Of a stretch of DNA of 7,190 nucleotides, positions 5,635 through 7,190 are shown in pieces; the stretch's first letter is position 1; every line of letters starts with the position of its first letter. A program made the translations under genes and the position numbers. The stretch lies in contig JALOOY010000073.1 in NCBI GenBank assembly GCA_025454185.1, positions 1 through 7,190 of the forward strand. The letters run 5' to 3'. The DNA is from Thermodesulfobacteriota bacterium (lineage in GTDB: Bacteria; Desulfobacterota; RBG-13-43-22). The notes beneath the pieces are model-generated. The model saw only the letters and a program-made list of their open reading frames with translations, was not told the origin of the DNA and ran no database searches.

Positions 5635-7190
5635 TCAATTGTAATTTACTTCTACATGCAGCGTTCCGGCCGGCAAAACCACGTAAACCAGTTGCACCCC
5701 GTCAACCACTTTGGTGGTGGAAACGGCCGGCGAACCATCGATCAAAACCGTTCCCGGCGTAGCCCCGTCCGGCAGGCGGAAGACCAGGGTCAAGCCGGCA
5801 AAAACGCCGCCAACCTGAGTGGTCATCTTTTTCAGAGCCGGATCGATGTCGGAGCCGACCGTAACCGTTTCTTTGTTCTTCCAGAATAGCCCGAATTCCT
5901 CGAGGCTGGGGTACCATAAATCGTAAGTACGGGCCTTGCTGATGACTCGCAACAGAGACTGGTACTGGTCCAGATTGGTATTGTGGTAGAACGTGTAGTA
6001 CGGGGCGTTCAGGCGGACCAGCCGGGGCAGGATATGGTCCTTTTTGATCGGCTCCATTTGGGCGATCAGGTCCGGTGTGTCCCGAAAATCGAAGGCGGTC
6101 TCCGGGAGGCTCATGATCAGGCCCTGGGCCAGATTCAGGTAACCAAACCGGTTCGGAAACAGCATGGTGTCGGATTCGGTAAAGAACTGGAAGCCGGATT
6201 CGGCCGCGGCCCGATAGGTGTCCAGATTGCCGGCATAGTGGGGCGTTTCCCAGATCAGCGGGGCAAAGCTGAATTGAGCGGCCATTTCGGCCCGGGCGGC
6301 ATCGGTTCGGATTTTTTGTTCAGAAAATGGCAAAAAGACTGTGCATTGATTGGGATTCGCATAACATAAAACAAGGTTGCTGGGATCATAACACATCTCA
6401 AAATCACCACCGCTGAAATCCTCCTGGCCGTTACCAACCTGGTGCTTATATCCGTGGGTGATTAGCGTACCCCCGTCGGCCAGCACCGATTGAGCGTAGC
6501 GCTTCAATAGAGGTATGCCTTGATCTGTATCCCCCCAGTTGTGGGATTCCCCAAAACAGGGATGCTCGTAGCGGGGGATGACGGCCATGTTCAGCTTCAA
6601 ACCGGTTTTTTTCAGGAAGTAGATCAGGTTGTCCAGCCGGTCGATCCAGGTTTCCGGCGGGTTGCCGAGCATCATGCCCCCACCCGGCGTATAGTCCTCC
6701 AGCCGCAAAAGGAAGGTCGCTTCTTTGCCCTCCTTGACCGGGTGCTTGGCCACATAGCCCTGGCTGGTCAATTGGCGAATATATTTGACCAGGACCTCCG
6801 TGCGGGCATAGGTGTCTTCCGCTTCCGTATCCTTCCACCAATCCATGATGTTCATGGAAATGAAGTAGGTTTTTCCTTTTCCGACCGGCCCATAACCGGT
6901 AATGAAGGGGAAGGCCTTGGGGGTGTTGGCTTGATAGTACTGCCCCTCGAAGGCCGCGCCGTTCAGCGTAACTCGAGTGGCATATTCATTTTTTACGGAA
7001 AAGCGGACGGTCGAACCCGTGAGATCAATGAAGTCGGCCTGATCGATGGAGAAGGTGTTCGTGCTGACATAGCTCAGACCGAATTTCTGGGGCAGGATCG
7101 TCTCGTCGCTGCCAAAGATGCCTGGACCGATCCATAAGTAATTTACACCCTGGTCGATGGAGTTGATGATATTCTGCTCCGTGTTCATCC
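5635..7190 (-). CDS. DUF2334 polysaccharide-deacetylase-like protein (5' partial, runs off right edge)
   Basis: The stop is TGA at 5637-5635; the frame is open to the edge, with 517 residues visible from the ATG at 7188. That ATG is unlikely to be the start: the protein begins abruptly inside a folded domain (LWIGPGIFG, KFGLSYV) typical of the N-terminal part of DUF2334 proteins, and no signal peptide is seen. Counting from that Met, residues 1-150 form the N-terminal α/β domain, and about 158-430 form the DUF2334/NodB-like barrel with RLEDY (D165), AVIPRYEHP, HGYKHQ (H245 and H249, an H-x3-H metal-site pattern), GGDFEM and ETPHYAG (H317). About 430-517 is a β-rich C-terminal domain ending in HVEVNYN. 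The family is related to polysaccharide deacetylases; B. subtilis YdaL, from a c-di-GMP-controlled exopolysaccharide operon, is a member. Convergent placement beside nfrBA-DUF4434 suggests deacetylation or other editing of the same polymer. The substrate is unknown. Confidence 0.82.
   Translation of the reverse strand, partial: MNTEQNIINSIDQGVNYLWIGPGIFGSDETILPQKFGLSYVSTNTFSIDQADFIDLTGSTVRFSVKNEYATRVTLNGAAFEGQYYQANTPKAFPFITGYGPVGKGKTYFISMNIMDWWKDTEAEDTYARTEVLVKYIRQLTSQGYVAKHPVKEGKEATFLLRLEDYTPGGGMMLGNPPETWIDRLDNLIYFLKKTGLKLNMAVIPRYEHPCFGESHNWGDTDQGIPLLKRYAQSVLADGGTLITHGYKHQVGNGQEDFSGGDFEMCYDPSNLVLCYANPNQCTVFLPFSEQKIRTDAARAEMAAQFSFAPLIWETPHYAGNLDTYRAAAESGFQFFTESDTMLFPNRFGYLNLAQGLIMSLPETAFDFRDTPDLIAQMEPIKKDHILPRLVRLNAPYYTFYHNTNLDQYQSLLRVISKARTYDLWYPSLEEFGLFWKNKETVTVGSDIDPALKKMTTQVGGVFAGLTLVFRLPDGATPGTVLIDGSPAVSTTKVVDGVQLVYVVLPAGTLHVEVNYN

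Noticed and set aside
6520..7137. Plus-strand open frame (205 codons) opposite the DUF2334 gene
   Set aside because: It is antisense to a gene with clear family motifs. Its own translation has no recognisable domain.
7186..7188. ATG at 7188 (minus strand) as the true start of the DUF2334 gene
   Set aside because: The protein would start in the middle of its N-terminal domain without a signal peptide, and the codon sits 2 bp from the window edge. The gene almost certainly continues outside.

Overview
The window reads as one side of a cyclic-di-GMP-controlled exopolysaccharide synthesis and export locus from a Gram-negative bacterium. The Gram-negative assignment rests on an outer-membrane TPR/barrel protein and two Sec signal peptides. 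The GC-rich, Gly/Pro-rich coding style would fit a Deltaproteobacterium (Desulfobacterota) or a related lineage, but the sequence does not prove this.

Layout: (1) bases 1-884, plus strand: the C-terminal part of an NfrB-type family-2 glycosyltransferase. It carries the TED and QRARW motifs, membrane segments, and a C-terminal MshEN domain of the kind that binds c-di-GMP. (2) 893-4483, plus: a 1196-residue NfrA-type protein with a signal peptide, about 25 TPR-like helical repeats and a C-terminal NfrA_C domain. Its ribosome binding site overlaps the nfrB stop codon. (3) 4515-5474, plus: a secreted DUF4434-type protein with a glycosidase-like fold, 31 bp downstream. (4) 5475-5634: a 160-bp convergent intergenic region with interleaved inverted repeats, probably the transcription stop. 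(5) 5635 to the right edge, minus strand: a DUF2334 protein (polysaccharide-deacetylase-like), truncated at its N terminus by the window edge.

How it fits together (inference): NfrB polymerises a sugar at the inner membrane when c-di-GMP is bound to MshEN. The NfrA TPR superhelix and outer-membrane domain carry the chain out. The secreted DUF4434 (hydrolase-like) and DUF2334 (deacetylase-like) proteins trim or modify the polymer. This parallels PgaA/PgaB/PgaC, except that the two PgaB-like activities would sit in separate proteins encoded on opposite strands. In E. coli the nfrB-nfrA pair makes the envelope receptor for phage N4, so this locus may also be a phage-sensitivity determinant. Two 8-G tracts inside nfrA are possible slippage sites that could switch it off.

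No RNA genes, insertion sequences, CRISPR arrays or tRNAs were seen.
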